Positions 41,371-51,558 of a stretch of DNA of 64,000 bases are shown here, one piece after another. The notes beneath the pieces were generated by a model, which did not search any database, had not been told where the DNA came from, and was given only the letters and a program-made list of their open reading frames with translations. The DNA comes from Janthinobacterium violaceinigrum (GTDB taxonomy: Bacteria; Pseudomonadota; Gammaproteobacteria; Burkholderiales; Burkholderiaceae_D), in contig NZ_WFLI01000021.1 in NCBI RefSeq assembly GCF_009208555.1, positions 1 through 64,000 on the forward strand, read 5' to 3'. Position numbers and translations under genes: made by a program. How positions within the stretch are numbered: the first letter of the stretch is position 1; each line of letters opens with the position of its first letter.

Positions 41371-41994
41371 ATGCCGACGATGCCAGGTCAGGGCGTGACC
41401 ACCGGGGCTTTCCCGCCTGCCGCCATGCCGTCTTTCGAGACGGGCGCGCGGCAGGGGCGCTTGCGCCAGTATCAGCTGCAATTGATCGAGCGGATACAGG
41501 CCGCGCGCAGCGGCGCGCTGGCGGCCCGCAAGGAGCTGGGCGTGATGCTCGGTGGCCGGCCGTGCCTGCTCGACCTGACGCAGCTCGGCGAAATCGTCAT
41601 TGCCTCCGGCGTGCAGATCCAGGGCGTGCCGCTGGCGCAAGATTGGTACCTGGGCCTGGCGGCCATGCGCGGACGCCTGACGGCCATCGTCGACCTGGCC
41701 CGCTACATGGGCGAGCCGGCTTGCGCGGCAGGCCATCACTGCCGCATCATCACGTTTTCTCCCCGTCTGGGCCTCAATTGTGCGCTGCTGGTCGAGCGCG
41801 TGCTGGGCTTGCGCCAGCTGCGCGCGCTGCAAGCCATGCCCTTGCCGGGCGCGCTGCCGCCGTGGGCGGCGCAGGCGCTGCGCGACAGCGACGGGCAGCA
41901 GTGGCTGCGCCTGGACCTGGCGCAGCTGGCGCAATCGGAACGCTTCCTCGATGCCGGTTTTGGCGGCCTCGCCGCACACAAGGATATTTGCTGA
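41371..41994 (+). CDS. pilI: PilI-like CheW adaptor
   Basis: A 207-aa protein with an atypical N-terminal 50 residues and a CheW fold (about 60-190), which couples the receptor PilJ to the kinase ChpA. CheW-like segments: LTQLGEIVIASGVQIQGVP, LAAMRGRLTAIVDLARYMG and LLVERVLGLRQL. The sequence is diverged from chemotaxis CheW, as PilI proteins are. Stop overlaps the pilJ ATG (TGATG). Confidence 0.88.
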   Translation: MPTMPGQGVTTGAFPPAAMPSFETGARQGRLRQYQLQLIERIQAARSGALAARKELGVMLGGRPCLLDLTQLGEIVIASGVQIQGVPLAQDWYLGLAAMRGRLTAIVDLARYMGEPACAAGHHCRIITFSPRLGLNCALLVERVLGLRQLRALQAMPLPGALPPWAAQALRDSDGQQWLRLDLAQLAQSERFLDAGFGGLAAHKDIC

Positions 41995-44231
41995 TGGGCG
42001 CCCATTCCCCTATCCTGGCGGCCGGCATGCCCGAAGCGGAGCACGCCGCCGGCGAGCCGGCATCGGCAGCCGACCTGCCGCTGCGCCTGCGCGACGCGCT
42101 GGGACGGCGCAAGTCGCTGGCCAATGCGCCGGTGCGCGACCTGAAGCTGCCGCTGATCGGCCATTTTCCGCTGCAAAAACAACTGAGCATCCTGTCGACG
42201 GTGATGGCCCTGAGCCTGGCCGCCAGCCTGCTGTTCGTCGGCCTCAATACGCGCAGCGGCAATATCGCCTCGGCGCAGACGCAGCTGGCCAGCGATGCGC
42301 TGATGCATTCGCAGCGCATCGGCAAGGCCGCGCCGAACGCCGTGCAGGGCAATCCGGAAGCCTTCCGCCAGCTCGAGGAAAGCCGCAATGAACTGAACCA
42401 GGATTTCCGCCTGATGCTGCGCGGCGGGACGTATCACGGCCGCGATATCGGCGAATCGCGTTCCGCCCTGCTGGCGGCGGTGGCCGACGCGCGCAAGAAA
42501 TGGGCCAGCAGCGACCGCGCGGCCAGCACCATCTTGCGCCTGAAAACGGAGCTGGGCGAATTCGACAAGACCTTGCAGCAATTGAACGCGCTGTCGCCGG
42601 CGCTGCTGGCGCAGACGGAGGAAATCGCGGCGCTCAAGGTGCAGCGCGGCGGCAATGCGCGCGACCTGGCCGTCATCGGCCGCCTGATGATGCTGAGCCA
42701 GCGCATGAGCCGCAGCGCCAGCGAGTTCCTGTCGTCGGGCAGCATCAGCTCGGAAACGGCGTTTTCGCTGGGGCGCGACACGACCTATTTCCGCGCCGCC
42801 GTCGAAGGCCTGCTCAATGGCAGCGTATCGCTGCAATTGGCGGCCACGCGCGATGCCGAACTGCGCGACCGGCTGGTGGCGCTGAAAGCCAGTTTCGATA
42901 ATTACCAGAAGCTCGTCTCGTCGATCCTCGACCGCCTGGATAAATTCAGTTCGGCGAAAAGCGCCGAGCAGCTGATCTTCAACGAGAACGAAGACCTGCG
43001 CCAGCGCCTGACCCTGCTGCAGCAGATGTACCACGTGAACCAGGAAACGCTGGGGCTAGCCTTCTGGATGATGGTCGGCGGCGTGTTGCTGACCCTGATC
43101 GCGGCGGCCGGCATCGGCCGCGTGCTGCTGCAGGATTCCGTCAACCGCACGCGCGACGCCGAGCGGCGCCGCCATGAGGCGGAAATCCAGCGCCTGCTGT
43201 CGCAGGAAAAGGAAGAACAGGCCAAGGCCAAGAACGACCAGAACCAGGCGGCCATCCTGCGCCTGATGAACGAATTGCAGAAGGTCGCCGATGGCGACCT
43301 GACGGTGCAGGCCACCGTGTCGGAAGACATCACGGGCGCCATCGCCGATTCCGTCAATTACACGGTCGAGGAATTGCGCGGCCTGGTGGGACGCGTGACG
43401 GCGACGGCCGAGCAGGTCAACCGCGCATCGACGCAGGCGCAAAGCATCTCCAGCAAACTCTTGATCGCTTCGCAGCAGCAGTCGCGCGAAATCCAGGGCG
43501 TCAGCGCCACCGTGGTGAAGATGGCCAATGCGATTACCGACGTGTCGAAGTCGGCCAGCGTCTCGGCCGACGTGGCGCGCCAGTCGGTGGCGGCGGCGCA
43601 GCAGGGTTCGACGGCGGTGGAAAACGCCATCAAGGGCATGCATGAAATCCGCGAGCAGATCCAGGATACGTCCAAGCGCATCAAGCGCCTGGGCGAATCG
43701 TCGCAGGAAATCGGCGAAATCACGGAGCTCATTTCCGACATCACCGAACAGACCAACGTGCTGGCGCTGAACGCCGCCATCCAGGCCGCATCGGCCGGCG
43801 AGGCGGGGCGCGGCTTCTCGGTCGTCGCCGAGGAAGTGCAGCGCCTGGCCGAACGCTCGGCCGCCGCCGCCAAGCAGATCGGCGCGCTGGTGCGCACCAT
43901 CCAGGCCGATACCCAGGACGCCACCCGCGCGATGGAAAAATCCACGCAGGGCGTGGTCGAAGGTGCGCACCTGTCCGATGCGGCCGGCGCGGCGCTGAAC
44001 GACATCAGCCAGGTATCGAAACACCTGGCCGAACTGATCCAGGGCATCTCGTTCGCCACGGGCACGCAGGCCGGTTCGGCCAGCGGCGTGGCCTTGAATA
44101 TCCAGCATATCCTGAGCGTGACGGAACAGACGCAGGACGGCACGCAGCAGACGGCGCAGTCGATTCACAAGCTGTCGATGCTGGCGCAGGAACTGAAAAA
44201 CTCGGTGTCGCGCTTCCGCGTCGCCGCCTGA
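41994..44231 (+). CDS. pilJ: PilJ-like methyl-accepting chemotaxis protein
   Basis: A 745-aa receptor of the Pil-Chp array. A Pro/Ala-rich cytoplasmic N-terminus (about 1-60), first membrane helix (about 65-85), periplasmic helical region with two PilJ-type modules (LMMLSQRMSRSASEFLSSG), second helix near 348-370, a HAMP-like segment, then a long cytoplasmic signalling coiled coil with the hairpin tip ITEQTNVLALNAAIQAASAG and RGFSVVAEEVQRLAERSAAA. True start is ATG 41994. No methyltransferase or methylesterase gene follows. Confidence 0.92.
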   Translation: MGAHSPILAAGMPEAEHAAGEPASAADLPLRLRDALGRRKSLANAPVRDLKLPLIGHFPLQKQLSILSTVMALSLAASLLFVGLNTRSGNIASAQTQLASDALMHSQRIGKAAPNAVQGNPEAFRQLEESRNELNQDFRLMLRGGTYHGRDIGESRSALLAAVADARKKWASSDRAASTILRLKTELGEFDKTLQQLNALSPALLAQTEEIAALKVQRGGNARDLAVIGRLMMLSQRMSRSASEFLSSGSISSETAFSLGRDTTYFRAAVEGLLNGSVSLQLAATRDAELRDRLVALKASFDNYQKLVSSILDRLDKFSSAKSAEQLIFNENEDLRQRLTLLQQMYHVNQETLGLAFWMMVGGVLLTLIAAAGIGRVLLQDSVNRTRDAERRRHEAEIQRLLSQEKEEQAKAKNDQNQAAILRLMNELQKVADGDLTVQATVSEDITGAIADSVNYTVEELRGLVGRVTATAEQVNRASTQAQSISSKLLIASQQQSREIQGVSATVVKMANAITDVSKSASVSADVARQSVAAAQQGSTAVENAIKGMHEIREQIQDTSKRIKRLGESSQEIGEITELISDITEQTNVLALNAAIQAASAGEAGRGFSVVAEEVQRLAERSAAAAKQIGALVRTIQADTQDATRAMEKSTQGVVEGAHLSDAAGAALNDISQVSKHLAELIQGISFATGTQAGSASGVALNIQHILSVTEQTQDGTQQTAQSIHKLSMLAQELKNSVSRFRVAA

Positions 44232-44305
44232 ACGCTGCGCCATTCCAGGGCGCGGCGCGTTGTGCGTACCGAATGTTGCGTTACGATTTCCTTACCGAGG
44301 CATGC

Positions 44306-47300
44306 ATGAGCACACCTGATAGTCCACAGCAGTCCAAGCCGTTCGACAGCGAACCTTTGTCGTGGGTGATGGTGGAAATCCGCGAGGCGCTGGGCCGTTC
44401 GAAAACGGCCCTGTTCGAAGCGGGTGGCCGCGAGCGCGAGGAACGCGCCACGGCCCTGCAGCATGCGCGCTCGCACTTGCACCAGGCGCATGGCGCGCTG
44501 GTGATGGTGGACGTGGCCGGCGCCGGCCTGCTGACGGACGGCGCGGAACAGGCGCTGGCGCGCTTTCGCGACGGCAGCCTGGAATATACGCTGGACCATG
44601 CGCAGATTGTCGCCGGGCTGTACCAGGCCCTCATCGAATACCTGGAAGACCTGGTGGCCGGCACGCCGCCGCAGCCGACGCGTTTGTTCCCCTACTACCG
44701 CGACCTGCAAACCATGCTGGGCGCCGAGCGCATCCACCCGGCCGACCTGTTCTTCCCGCCCTCGGCCATGCTGGAAGGGCATGCGGTCGCGCTGGCGGAC
44801 GCGCCTCCGGCGGCCGACTATCCGGCCTGGCGCGGACGCTTTGAAAAATCGCTGCTGCCGTTCCTGAAGGCGCAGGACGATGCGGCGCGGCGCCAGCACG
44901 CCGGCGACCTGCACGCCACCCTGATCCTGGTGGCCGATGCGCAGCAGGAAGCGCCAGCGCGCACCTTCTGGTTCGCCATGCAGGCGTTTGCGGGACTGGC
45001 GGCCAGCGGCGAGGGCATGGGTGCGCTCAACGTCAAGCAGCTGTTCGGATTGATCAACCTGCAATTGCGCCGCCTGGCGCAGGGCACGGCCAGCCTGCCC
45101 GAAGCGATGCTGCGCGACGCCCTGTTCTTCATCGCGGCGGCCGCCGAGCCGACGCCGGAGGCACGCCAGCTGCGTGCCGCTTTCGCGCTCGAGGGACAGG
45201 TGCCCGCCGACCTGGAAACGCGGCGCTACGGCCAGGTCGACCAGGATGCCCTGCAAGGCGCCCGCGCGGCCCTGGCGCAGGCGCGCGCCAGCTGGAGCCG
45301 CCTGGCGCAAGCGGACCTCGATCCCGCCCTGGGCGCAGCATTCGAACAGTCGCTGCAGCAGGTGGCGGCGCAGGCCGAGATCCTGAAGCAGCCAGCCCTG
45401 GCCGGCCTGCTGCGTCAATGCGCGGCCGTGGCGCAGCAGGCCGTGGCCAGCGGGCGCAGTGCGGCGCTGGAAAATGAAATCGGCATGGCGCTGCTGTTTG
45501 CGGACACGGGGCTGGAGCAGGTGCGCCGCCTGCCCGACGATTTCGCCGGCAATGCGGAAACCATCGCCGCGCGCCTGCAGGCGCTGCTGGCTGGCGAAGC
45601 GCCGCCGTCCGTCACCGCGGGCGAATTGTCGCGCCAGATCGAACAGGGTCAGACCGTCGCCGCGCTGGCCGAGGAAATGAAGACGGGCCTGCGCCAGGTG
45701 GAAAAAGTGCTCAACGCCTATTACGCGGATGCGTCGCGCGAGCGGGCGGGCACCCTCGACGGCGTCGCGCCTGTGCTGGAGCAGCTGCAGCAGCAGCTGG
45801 CCGGGCTGGGACAGGAAGACGCCCGCGCTGCCGTGCTGCAGGTCGACGCTGCCGTGCGGCAGCTGGCCGGTGGCGATGCCAAGGCGGATGCCAATGCGGA
45901 GGCGCACGCCGAGGCGCTCGACGAGATCGCGCAAAATGTCAGCGCGCTGGGATTTTTTGTCGATATGCTGGGCCGCAACGCGCAAGCGGCCAGCGGGCGT
46001 TTCCATTTCGATGCCGCTGCCGGCACCTTCCGCGCCCTGCCATTTGAAAAAGTCGCCGCCGCCGGTGCCGTGCCGGTGCCCTTGCTCGACCAGACCCTGG
46101 CGCCCGCCGCGCCTGCCGGCGTGAATGCGGCGCCCGCCGTGACCGATGTCGACGCGGAGATGCTCGACATCTTCATCGCCGAAGCGCGCGAAGTGCTGGC
46201 CTTTATCGATACCACGCTGGCCCTGCCGCGCGAGCAGGCGGCCAGCGGCGACCACCTGGCCATGCTGCGCCGCTCGTTCCACACCCTGAAAGGCAGCAGC
46301 CGCATGATCGGCCTGGCGCAGTTTGCCGAGGCGGCCGGCGCCATCGAGCGCGTCATGAATACCTGGCTGGCCGAGGCGCGCCCCGCCAGCGACGACTTGT
46401 TCACCTTGCTCAATTACGGCTGGTACCAGCTCAGCGAATGGGTGGCCGAACTGGAAGGCGGCGCAGGACGCGAGCGCGAGGCCGGCCTGCTGCTGGCGGC
46501 GGCCGAGCGCGTGCGCGAAGGCGGGCCGTTCGAACTGCGCAAGCCGCGACCGCCGGCGCCCGTGCCCGTGGCCAGCAACGGCAACGTGATCGGCTTTCCA
46601 TCCGCCACGGCGCCCGCCGCGCACGAAGCGCCCGACGATCACCTCAAGCACGTGGGCGAGCTGCGTATCAGCCTGCCCTTGTACAACATCTACCTGGCCG
46701 AGACGGATGAATTGCTGCGCGTGCTGACGCGCGACTTCGGCGAATGGCGCCATGAGCAGCGCGCCGTCAGCGCCGATGCGCTGCAAGCCGTGCACACGCT
46801 GGCGGGAACGTCGGGCACGGTCGGTTTCCAGTCCCTGCGCGACCTGGCGCACGCGCTCGAGACGGTGATCGAGACGGTGGTGCCGCCGCTGGCCGGCCTG
46901 CGCGCCGAACAGCACGACGTGCTGGAGCAGGCCACGCAGCGCATCGCGCAGATGCTGCAGGCGTTCGCGCTGGGCGACCTGGCGCCGGCGCAGCCGGACA
47001 TGATCGAAGCGCTCAACACCCTGTGGCGCGCATTGACGGCGCCGCCCGGCGAGAGCGGGGAAGCGCGGCTCGACGCCCTGTTTGCCGCCGCTTACGCCAG
47101 CATCGTCGGCACGCCGGCGCAGCCTGCGGCAGCGCCGGCCGCAGAGCAGCACGCGGAGCAGCATGCAGAGCAGGACGCAGTGCAGGGTGAAGAACTGGCC
47201 GCGGTGCCCGCGGCGCAGCTCGAGACCCTGTTCGAGGCGGCGTATGCGAGCATCGTCGCCGACGCCCTGCAGCCGGCTGCAGCCGCCGCCGTGCCCGCGG

Positions 47301-49657
47301 CCGACATCGGCGCCAGCGACGATCTGTTCGACGCGGGCTTCGAGCACGCGCCGCCGCTGGAACACGCCGCGCCGGAAGCACCGGATGCGCCAGCGCCGGC
47401 CATCATGCCGGCCGATGCGGCTGCGCTGCTGGCGGCCAGCGCCGGCATCAGCGATGAACTCGACCTGGATCTGCTGTCCGTCTTCCTGGAGGAGGGGGCC
47501 GACCTGCTGCCGCAGATCGGCGAAGCGCTGCGCAGCTGGCAGCAGCAGCCGCACGACAGCGGCCAGGCGCAGATGCTGCTGCGCACCCTGCATACGGTGA
47601 AGGGCAGCGCGCGCATGGCCGGCGCCATGCGCCTGGGCCAGCATGCGCATGAAATCGAGACGCATATCGAAAACATGCTGCACGCGGGCACCGCCACGCC
47701 GCAGGCCTTCGAGGAATTGCTGGCCCATTACGACCATGCGCTGCATTTGTTCGAGCAGTTGCAGCAGCCCTTGCTGCCCTTGCCCGGCATGGAGGATACG
47801 CCGGCCGCCGAACCGAAGGCGGCGCTGGTGCGCGTGCGCGCCGACATCCTCGACCGCCTGGTGAACCAGGCCGGCGAAGTGTCGATCACGCGCTCGAAGA
47901 TGGAAAATGAAGTGGGCGTGCTGGGCGCTTCGCTATCCGAGTTTTCCGACAATCTGGCGCGCCTGCGGCGCCAGCTGCGCGAAGTGGAAATGCAGGCCGA
48001 ATCGCAGATCGCCTCGCGCATGGCCGTCGGCAGCGAGCGCGATTTCGATCCGCTCGAATTCGACCGCTTCACGCGCCTGCAGGAACTCACGCGCATGATG
48101 GCCGAAAGCGTCAACGACGTGGCGTCCTTCCATGAAAACCTCAGCCACAGCGTCGATGCGGTGACGGACGACCTGGTGCTGCAGGCGCGGCTGACGCGCG
48201 AGCTGCAGCGCGACCTGATGCAGATCCGCATGGTGCCGTTTTCCAGCATCGCCGAACGCCTGTTCCGCGTGGCGCGGCAAAGTGCCAAGGAAGTCGACAA
48301 GCGCGTCAACCTCGACATCCGCGGCGGCGGCGTGGAAATCGACCGCAGCGTGCTGGAACGCATGGCGGCGCCGTTTGAGCACCTGCTGCGCAACGCCATC
48401 GTGCACGGCATCGAGCCGCGCGACGCGCGCCTGGCGGCCGGCAAGAGCGAGACGGGCGAGCTGCTGGTGCAGGTCAGCCAGCAGGGCAATGAAGTGGCGA
48501 TCGCCTTTTCCGACGATGGCGCGGGACTGGACCTGGAACGCATCCGCGCCAAGGCGCACGGCGCCGGCCTGGTGGCAACCGGTGCGCCATTGACGGACGC
48601 GCAGGCGGCCGAACTGATTTTTACGCCGGGTTTTTCCACCGCCGACAGCCTGACGGAACTGGCCGGGCGCGGTTTCGGCATGGACATCGTGCGTTCCGAA
48701 GCGCTGGCCCTGGGCGGGCGCGTGGAGACGCTGACGCAGGCCGGCCTGGGCATGCGCTTTACCATCCACCTGCCGCTGACCCTGGCCGTTACGCAAGTGG
48801 TGCTGCTGGCGGCGAACGGCAAGACCTATGCCTTGCCATCGGTACTGGTGGAGCAGGTGCTGCACCTGAAAGGCGAGCAGCTGGAACAAGTGCGGGCGGC
48901 CGGATGCATCGAGTCGCACGGCCAGTCGCTGGCGCTGCACCACCTGTCGGCCATGCTGGGCGAGACGCCGGCGGTGCAGGCCATGCAGCGCTATGCGCCC
49001 GTGCTCCTGCTGAGGAACGGCAACGACAGGCTGGCGCTGCAGGTCGATGACGTGGTGGGCAACCGCGAGGTCGTGGTCAAGCATGTGGGGCCGCAGCTGG
49101 CGCGCATGCCGGGCATCGCCGGCGCCACGGTGCTGGGCACGGGCGATATCGTGCTGATCCTCAATCCGGTGGCGCTGGCGCAGCACCTGGAACATCATCC
49201 GGAACTGCTGTCGCAATATGCGCTGGCCAGCAGCGAACAGCATGCCGCTTCTAGCGCGCTGGCCGCGCCGTCCGTCCGCGTGCTGGTGGTCGACGATTCG
49301 CTGACGGTGCGCCGCGTGATGCAGCGCCTGTTCGAACGCGAAGGCTACCAGGTATTGCTGGCCAAGGATGGCATCGATGCGCTGGAGCAGCTGCATGCGC
49401 TGGAACCGGCCGCCATGCCGGCCCTGCTGCTGGTGGACGTGGAGATGCCGCGCATGGACGGCTTCGATTTGACGCGCAATGTGCGCAGCGATGACAAGAC
49501 GCGCGCCATCCCCGTCATCATGATCACCTCGCGCAGCGCCGACAAGCACCGCGCGCACGCGTTCGAACTGGGCGTGGATGCGTATTTCGGCAAGCCGTTC
49601 CAGGAAGAGGAATTGCTGGCGGAAGTGGCGCGCCTGCTGGGCGGCGGCGTGGCATAG
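44306..49657 (+). CDS. ChpA/PilL hybrid CheA-type histidine kinase
   Basis: A 1,783-aa hub kinase of the Pil-Chp pathway. Start at 44306 (MSTPDS) with GAGG 5 bases upstream. At least three phosphotransfer domains have an HTLKG-type site: H659 (FHTLKGSSRM), H830 (VHTLAGTSG) and H1096 (LHTVKGSARM); several degenerate helical modules occur in the first 600 residues. Then a dimerisation segment, the ATPase with N-box HLLRNAIVHGIEPRDAR (about 1359) and GRGFGMDIVRSE, a CheW-like domain, and a C-terminal receiver with VDDS (about 1663) and phospho-acceptor D1711 (LVDVEMPRMDGF). Pseudomonas ChpA has eight transfer domains; this one is shorter. Confidence 0.93.
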   Translation: MSTPDSPQQSKPFDSEPLSWVMVEIREALGRSKTALFEAGGREREERATALQHARSHLHQAHGALVMVDVAGAGLLTDGAEQALARFRDGSLEYTLDHAQIVAGLYQALIEYLEDLVAGTPPQPTRLFPYYRDLQTMLGAERIHPADLFFPPSAMLEGHAVALADAPPAADYPAWRGRFEKSLLPFLKAQDDAARRQHAGDLHATLILVADAQQEAPARTFWFAMQAFAGLAASGEGMGALNVKQLFGLINLQLRRLAQGTASLPEAMLRDALFFIAAAAEPTPEARQLRAAFALEGQVPADLETRRYGQVDQDALQGARAALAQARASWSRLAQADLDPALGAAFEQSLQQVAAQAEILKQPALAGLLRQCAAVAQQAVASGRSAALENEIGMALLFADTGLEQVRRLPDDFAGNAETIAARLQALLAGEAPPSVTAGELSRQIEQGQTVAALAEEMKTGLRQVEKVLNAYYADASRERAGTLDGVAPVLEQLQQQLAGLGQEDARAAVLQVDAAVRQLAGGDAKADANAEAHAEALDEIAQNVSALGFFVDMLGRNAQAASGRFHFDAAAGTFRALPFEKVAAAGAVPVPLLDQTLAPAAPAGVNAAPAVTDVDAEMLDIFIAEAREVLAFIDTTLALPREQAASGDHLAMLRRSFHTLKGSSRMIGLAQFAEAAGAIERVMNTWLAEARPASDDLFTLLNYGWYQLSEWVAELEGGAGREREAGLLLAAAERVREGGPFELRKPRPPAPVPVASNGNVIGFPSATAPAAHEAPDDHLKHVGELRISLPLYNIYLAETDELLRVLTRDFGEWRHEQRAVSADALQAVHTLAGTSGTVGFQSLRDLAHALETVIETVVPPLAGLRAEQHDVLEQATQRIAQMLQAFALGDLAPAQPDMIEALNTLWRALTAPPGESGEARLDALFAAAYASIVGTPAQPAAAPAAEQHAEQHAEQDAVQGEELAAVPAAQLETLFEAAYASIVADALQPAAAAAVPAADIGASDDLFDAGFEHAPPLEHAAPEAPDAPAPAIMPADAAALLAASAGISDELDLDLLSVFLEEGADLLPQIGEALRSWQQQPHDSGQAQMLLRTLHTVKGSARMAGAMRLGQHAHEIETHIENMLHAGTATPQAFEELLAHYDHALHLFEQLQQPLLPLPGMEDTPAAEPKAALVRVRADILDRLVNQAGEVSITRSKMENEVGVLGASLSEFSDNLARLRRQLREVEMQAESQIASRMAVGSERDFDPLEFDRFTRLQELTRMMAESVNDVASFHENLSHSVDAVTDDLVLQARLTRELQRDLMQIRMVPFSSIAERLFRVARQSAKEVDKRVNLDIRGGGVEIDRSVLERMAAPFEHLLRNAIVHGIEPRDARLAAGKSETGELLVQVSQQGNEVAIAFSDDGAGLDLERIRAKAHGAGLVATGAPLTDAQAAELIFTPGFSTADSLTELAGRGFGMDIVRSEALALGGRVETLTQAGLGMRFTIHLPLTLAVTQVVLLAANGKTYALPSVLVEQVLHLKGEQLEQVRAAGCIESHGQSLALHHLSAMLGETPAVQAMQRYAPVLLLRNGNDRLALQVDDVVGNREVVVKHVGPQLARMPGIAGATVLGTGDIVLILNPVALAQHLEHHPELLSQYALASSEQHAASSALAAPSVRVLVVDDSLTVRRVMQRLFEREGYQVLLAKDGIDALEQLHALEPAAMPALLLVDVEMPRMDGFDLTRNVRSDDKTRAIPVIMITSRSADKHRAHAFELGVDAYFGKPFQEEELLAEVARLLGGGVA

Positions 49658-49700
49658 GCCGGTGCAGGCCGGGGCAGCGCGAAGCGCCCGCTAATCCGGC

Positions 49701-51161
49701 CTACGCCACCACTTTTACCACCGCATAGCGTTCCAGCGTCTCCTTGCGCGCTTCGTCGTGCTGCACCAGGGGCTCCGGATAGTCGCGTCCCAGCACGATG
49801 TTTTTCTGTTCGAGCAGCATGCGCGGCACCAGCCAGGGCGCATGGATTTCCTTGTCGCCCAGCGCCTTCAGCTGTGGCAGGTAGCGGCGGATGAAGCGTC
49901 CGTTCGCATCGAATTTTTCCGATTGCGTGATGGGGTTGAAGATGCGGAAGTAGGGCTGCGCATCGCAGCCGGACGACGAGGCCCATTGCCAGCCGCCGTT
50001 GTTCGAGGCCAGGTCGAAGTCATTCAGGTGCAGCGCGAAATACGCTTCGCCGCGGCGCCAGTCGATGCCCAGATCCTTGATCAGGAAGCAGGCCGTGACC
50101 ATGCGCAGGCGGTTGTGCATATAGCCCGTCTGGTTCAGCTGCGCCATGGCCGCGTCCACCAGCGGATAGCCGGTGCGTCCCTCGCACCAGGCGGCAAACG
50201 CGGCATCGGCCTCGGGGCCCGTTTCCCAGGCGATCGCGTCGTAGGCGGGCTTGAAGGCGCCGCCTTCCACATGCGGGTTCTGGTACAGGATCATGGCGTA
50301 GAAATCGCGCCAGATCAGCTCTGCCAGCCACACGGGGGCGCCATCGCCGCCGCCCCGGTCCATCAGGTCGACCACGGTGCGCACCAGGTAGCGCAGCGAC
50401 ACGGTGCCGAAGCGCAGGTGCATGGACAGGTAGGACGGTCCCTTCAAGGCGGGAAAATCGCGCGCCACGTCGTAGCGGACCACGCGCGGCAGGAAATCCT
50501 CGAACAGTGCGCTGGCGCCCGACATGCCGGTCGGAATCGCCAGGTCGGCCAGGTTGCTCGGTTCGAAACCCAGCTCGCCCAAAGTGGGCAGGGCGGCGGG
50601 CGTGCCGGCGCGCGGCGGGGCCAGGCTGGCCGCATGCGGCTCGATGTCGTATGGCGCCAGGCAAGCGGGTTCGGCGCGCATTTTCTTCAGCCACGCATTC
50701 TTGTACGGCGTGTAGACGGTGTACGGCTTGGCCGACAGGGTCAGCACCTCGTCCTTTTCAAAGATGACCTGGTCCTTGAAGCTGAACCACAGGCGCGCCT
50801 CGTGCGTGAGCGCGGCGGCCACCGCGGCGTCGCGGGCGATCGCCTGCGGCTCGTAGTCGTGGTTGGCAAAGACGGCGTCGGCGTTCAATTCGGCGGCCAG
50901 GCGGGGGATGGCCGTGGCGGCGTCCGCGTGCAGCACGATCAGGTCGCCGCCCAGCTGGCGCAGTTCGTCGGCCAGCTCGGCCACGCTGGCATGGATAAAG
51001 TCGACGCGCCGGTCGCGGCGCGGCAGCGCTGCCAGGATGGCGGTGTCATAAACGAAGACGCAATGCACGGCCTGGCTCTGGCGCAGGGCGTGGTGCAGCG
51101 CAGCATGGTCAAATGCGCGCAAATCGCGCCGGAACCATACCAGGGAAGTCTTGATTGTCAT
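49701..51161 (-). CDS. phrB: deoxyribodipyrimidine photolyase (class I)
   Basis: Blue-light DNA repair of cyclobutane dimers. 486 aa. N-terminal antenna domain beginning TSLVWFRRDLRAFDHAAL, C-terminal FAD domain with the substrate and Trp electron path (YMHNRLRMVTACFLIKDL; NNGGWQWASSSGCDAQP) and YPEPLVQHDEAR near the end. These match CPD photolyases rather than cryptochrome-DASH. Ends convergent with chpA, 43 bp apart. Confidence 0.94.
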   Translation of the reverse strand: MTIKTSLVWFRRDLRAFDHAALHHALRQSQAVHCVFVYDTAILAALPRRDRRVDFIHASVAELADELRQLGGDLIVLHADAATAIPRLAAELNADAVFANHDYEPQAIARDAAVAAALTHEARLWFSFKDQVIFEKDEVLTLSAKPYTVYTPYKNAWLKKMRAEPACLAPYDIEPHAASLAPPRAGTPAALPTLGELGFEPSNLADLAIPTGMSGASALFEDFLPRVVRYDVARDFPALKGPSYLSMHLRFGTVSLRYLVRTVVDLMDRGGGDGAPVWLAELIWRDFYAMILYQNPHVEGGAFKPAYDAIAWETGPEADAAFAAWCEGRTGYPLVDAAMAQLNQTGYMHNRLRMVTACFLIKDLGIDWRRGEAYFALHLNDFDLASNNGGWQWASSSGCDAQPYFRIFNPITQSEKFDANGRFIRRYLPQLKALGDKEIHAPWLVPRMLLEQKNIVLGRDYPEPLVQHDEARKETLERYAVVKVVA

Positions 51162-51558
51162 TATTTCGCGTGTTCAGGGTCAAAGATAGGCTATTTTTTG
51201 CCGCCAACAGGGCTTTATGGCCGCTCGCGTCGTGCCTTTGGCGTCGCTGCGGCGGCAATTCAGTGTAAACTAGCGGCTATGTTCGTGGTGTTTTATGTGC
51301 GACAGCGATTGTGCAATCAATTTTACAATTGGCATGGCAATGCGCGCGCAAGCGCGGCGATGCTGGATAGGTCGCAAGTTGCAAAGCGTACATGACGTGG
51401 CCGCATGGCCAAGCGAATGTATAACAAATTTACAATATAACAAGAATAGCGCCTGGCATCACGCTTCTCGCCGCCCAACATCCGCGGCAGCGTGCGCCAG
51501 GCGTACGATAGCGGGGTAAGCGAGACTTGCCAGCAAGGCCACAGAGAGAGCATCGCGT
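51162..51558. other. 397-bp gap between divergent phrB and yqgE
   Basis: AT-richer than its surroundings, with CAATTTTACAATTG-like palindromic words near 51318-51332 and TTTACAATATAAC near 51429-51441. I could not find a -35/-10 pair with good spacing. A 38-codon frame at 51279-51395 lacks a ribosome site. No gene supported. Confidence 0.5.

Noticed and set aside
41304..41993. Upstream extension of the pilJ frame
   Set aside because: It is the out-of-frame shadow of pilI; pilJ starts at 41994 in a TGATG overlap.
44165..47746. 1,193-codon open frame opposite chpA
   Set aside because: Low-complexity Arg/His/Gln-rich translation typical of antisense GC-rich genes; chpA domains are clear on the + strand.
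51279..51395. 38-codon frame between phrB and yqgE
   Set aside because: No ribosome site and no recognisable product.
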